Shown here: positions 62,470 through 64,000 of the stretch, one piece after another | How positions within the stretch are numbered: the stretch's first letter is position 1 | Layout of the letters: every line of letters begins with the position of its first letter | The notes under the pieces: generated by a model | What the model was told of the DNA's origin: nothing | The model's input: only the letters and a program-made list of their open reading frames with translations | Databases searched by the model: none | Position numbers and translations under genes: made by a program | DNA from: Lachnospiraceae bacterium A2 | GTDB lineage: Bacteria; Bacillota; Clostridia; Lachnospirales; Lachnospiraceae | Assembly (NCBI GenBank): GCA_000403315.2 | Contig: KE159636.1 | Span: 2,455,797 to 2,519,796, forward strand | Reading direction: 5' to 3' | Length of the DNA stretch: 64,000 nucleotides

Positions 62470-64000
62470 ATGGCAGACGCAAAAACAGAAAAACAGAAAG
62501 TAAAGGAGATAACGGACAAACTGGAGGAAGGGTTAAAAGAACTTTTTGAGAGCGGGAAGTACAAAAACTACCTCTCCACCATGTCTAAATTCCATAATTA
62601 CAGTGTCAACAACACGCTCCTGATAGCCTTACAGCGCCCTGACGCCAGTCTGGTCGCAGGCTACCAGGCATGGCAGAAAAATTTCAACCGCCATGTGAAC
62701 AAGGGGGAGAAGGGAATCCGTATCCTTGCCCCTGCCCCTTACAAGATCAAAGAGGAACGGGATAAGTTAGACCCTGTGACCGGGGAGATCATGCTTGACC
62801 AGGATGGGATGCCACAGACGGAGGAAGTGGAGATTAAAATCCCCGCTTTCCGTGCGGTATCCGTCTTTGATGTCAAGCAAACATCAGGAGAGCCAATCCC
62901 GGAACTGGAGGCAAAAGAGCTTCTGTCCACAGTGGAGGGGTATGAGGACTTTGTTAAGGCAGTCACCTATGTTGCCCCGGTTCCGATCAGCTTTGAGGAT
63001 ATACCCGGAGATTCCAAAGGTTTCTTCAGCCCCACAGAAAAACGGATTGCGGTGCAGGAGGGCATGAGCGAGAGCCAGACTCTAAAGACGATGGTGCATG
63101 AAACCGCCCATTCCATGCTGCATGATAAGGAAATCAATAAGGATATTCTTGCGCCCGCAAAGGACAGGAACACCAAAGAGGTGGAAGAGGAGAGCATTGC
63201 CTATACGGTATGCCAGCACTTCGGCATAGATACAGCGGAGTATTCTTTCGGGTATATAGCCGGGTGGTCATCAGGGCGTGACATGAAGGAACTGAAATCT
63301 TCCCTTGATACAATCCGCAGGACTGCATCGGAGCTTATCACAGGGATTGAGGGGCAGCTCCGGGAATTACAGCGTGACCGGGAACTGATGCAGGGGCAGG
63401 AAAAAGAGAGCCTTTTGCTGATACAGAACAGCGGTCTGTCCGAGTACAGCCTTGTAAATGTCAGGGGGATGGATGCGGCAGAGATCATAGAAGCCCTCTC
63501 TGCCATGAATGACGATGACAGGCTGAGTGTTGCCGCATATCTGGAAAGCAGAGGCGCATGGACTACGGAGATTGCCAATCAGGATACGAAAGAGTTCGGG
63601 GAATACCGCCTTGATGTCCGGTATTACACCGATACAAACGAGATCATTGACCTGAAGGCAGAAAGGGAATGGAACGAGAGGGCAAAGGAGCCTGTCGGGG
63701 CGGATGATGTGATTTTGAAGATCACGCATTCAGACGGTTTTGAGGTAGAGCGCATTACCAATAAGACACCGGAGGAAGTGCGGGAGATCATGGGGGCGCT
63801 CACAAAGCTGGAGGTTAAGGGTAGAAAAAATATCCATGACTGCCTGGAAAGCTGCGGGGCTGATTATATCCCTATTATTGTGGACGGCGGCAGAAATTCC
63901 GGTATGCCGCAGTTTAATGATTTTGAGATTGACCTGGATAAAAAAGAAGTGGTAATGATAAGCCACCTTTCCCCGGTAAAGCAGGCGGAGGGCATCATCA
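62470..64000 (+). CDS. ICE polyvalent protein, ArdC/zincin N-terminal part, runs off window
   Basis: The open frame from ATG 62470 (AAGGATTG upstream) has no stop before the window end, giving 510 residues. It is colinear with the 5260 gene: MSKFHNYSVNNTLLIALQRP, HETAHSMLH near residue 210, EEESIAYTVCQHFGI, then IHDCLESCGADYIPIIV where copy A has a stop codon, and MPQFNDFEIDLDKKE. So this copy is intact as far as seen. Substitutions are spread evenly, so this is a diverged homologue rather than a fresh duplicate. Confidence 0.92.
   Translation, partial: MADAKTEKQKVKEITDKLEEGLKELFESGKYKNYLSTMSKFHNYSVNNTLLIALQRPDASLVAGYQAWQKNFNRHVNKGEKGIRILAPAPYKIKEERDKLDPVTGEIMLDQDGMPQTEEVEIKIPAFRAVSVFDVKQTSGEPIPELEAKELLSTVEGYEDFVKAVTYVAPVPISFEDIPGDSKGFFSPTEKRIAVQEGMSESQTLKTMVHETAHSMLHDKEINKDILAPAKDRNTKEVEEESIAYTVCQHFGIDTAEYSFGYIAGWSSGRDMKELKSSLDTIRRTASELITGIEGQLRELQRDRELMQGQEKESLLLIQNSGLSEYSLVNVRGMDAAEIIEALSAMNDDDRLSVAAYLESRGAWTTEIANQDTKEFGEYRLDVRYYTDTNEIIDLKAEREWNERAKEPVGADDVILKITHSDGFEVERITNKTPEEVREIMGALTKLEVKGRKNIHDCLESCGADYIPIIVDGGRNSGMPQFNDFEIDLDKKEVVMISHLSPVKQAEGII

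Noticed and set aside
1-64000. CRISPR array
   Set aside because: No regularly spaced repeat-spacer series was seen; the 23-bp palindromes are kilobases apart and lie in genes.
1-64000. tRNA or rRNA genes
   Set aside because: No cloverleaf with GGTTCGAATCC-like T arm or rRNA core sequence was noticed; the recombinases here use protein genes as targets.

Overview
The window looks like chromosomal DNA of a gut Clostridia, most likely Lachnospiraceae (moderate G+C, strong AGGAGG-type ribosome sites, Tn1549-like conjugation genes, ICE-borne large polyvalent proteins, IS3/IS1182/ISAs1 elements). This is inferred from gene families; there is no rRNA or housekeeping gene to anchor it. Almost everything visible is mobile or carried by mobile DNA: parts of at least two related integrative conjugative elements (ICEs), two related integrative mobilizable elements (IMEs) nested in them, a group II intron, several IS elements and a phage remnant.

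Layout. 1-3985: IME copy A (MobV relaxase cut by an IS3-family element, ParB-like protein, two small proteins, large serine recombinase). It lies inside the SNF2-type helicase gene of an ICE, whose 3' part follows at 3984-5192. 5260-11744: ICE polyvalent ArdC/YodL/DUF3849/nucleotidyltransferase gene, broken by a stop codon and an IS, then a TTRAP protein. 11797-29937: cargo, comprising an acetyltransferase toxin-antitoxin pair, a TetR regulator, two heterodimeric exporter-fold ABC transporters (YbtPQ/IrtAB-like), an AraC regulator, a complete Nik/Opp-type ABC importer, a DtxR-like regulator and a MATE pump. 30085-32760: XRE regulator, Tn1549-like relaxase and MobC, and a hairpin-rich candidate oriT. 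33261-40513: an IS, a serine recombinase, and a module of small genes (DUF1643, small membrane peptides, SymE-like protein, XRE, PIN toxin pair). 40628-45347: truncated serine recombinases, a MITE, a truncated ISAs1 transposase, a truncated phage tape-measure gene and an IS3 element. 45348-46935: CPBP protease, two Cys-rich KTR proteins and an alkyltransferase-like protein. 46969-48674: an IS150-type element. 49157-56088: IME copy B with its sigma-like genes, replication ATPase and oriT-like repeats. 56087-61213: the same helicase 3' part as in copy A, here carrying a group II intron and an IS1182. 61367-64000: a PD-(D/E)XK transposase-like gene and a second ArdC-type polyvalent gene that leaves the window.

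How the parts work together. Both IMEs enter the helicase gene at the same Asp codon just before helicase motif VI, so the recombinase seems to target a conserved gene of ICEs that can mobilize it. The 12.7-28.5 kb cargo looks like one regulon. Three transport operons carry the same 16-bp palindrome (GTTAG-N6-CTAAC), and two of them also share a 13-bp upstream box with matching promoter geometry, fitting activation by the neighbouring AraC protein plus repression by a second regulator. No metallophore biosynthesis gene is visible, so the cassette would take up something made elsewhere; the substrate is unproven.
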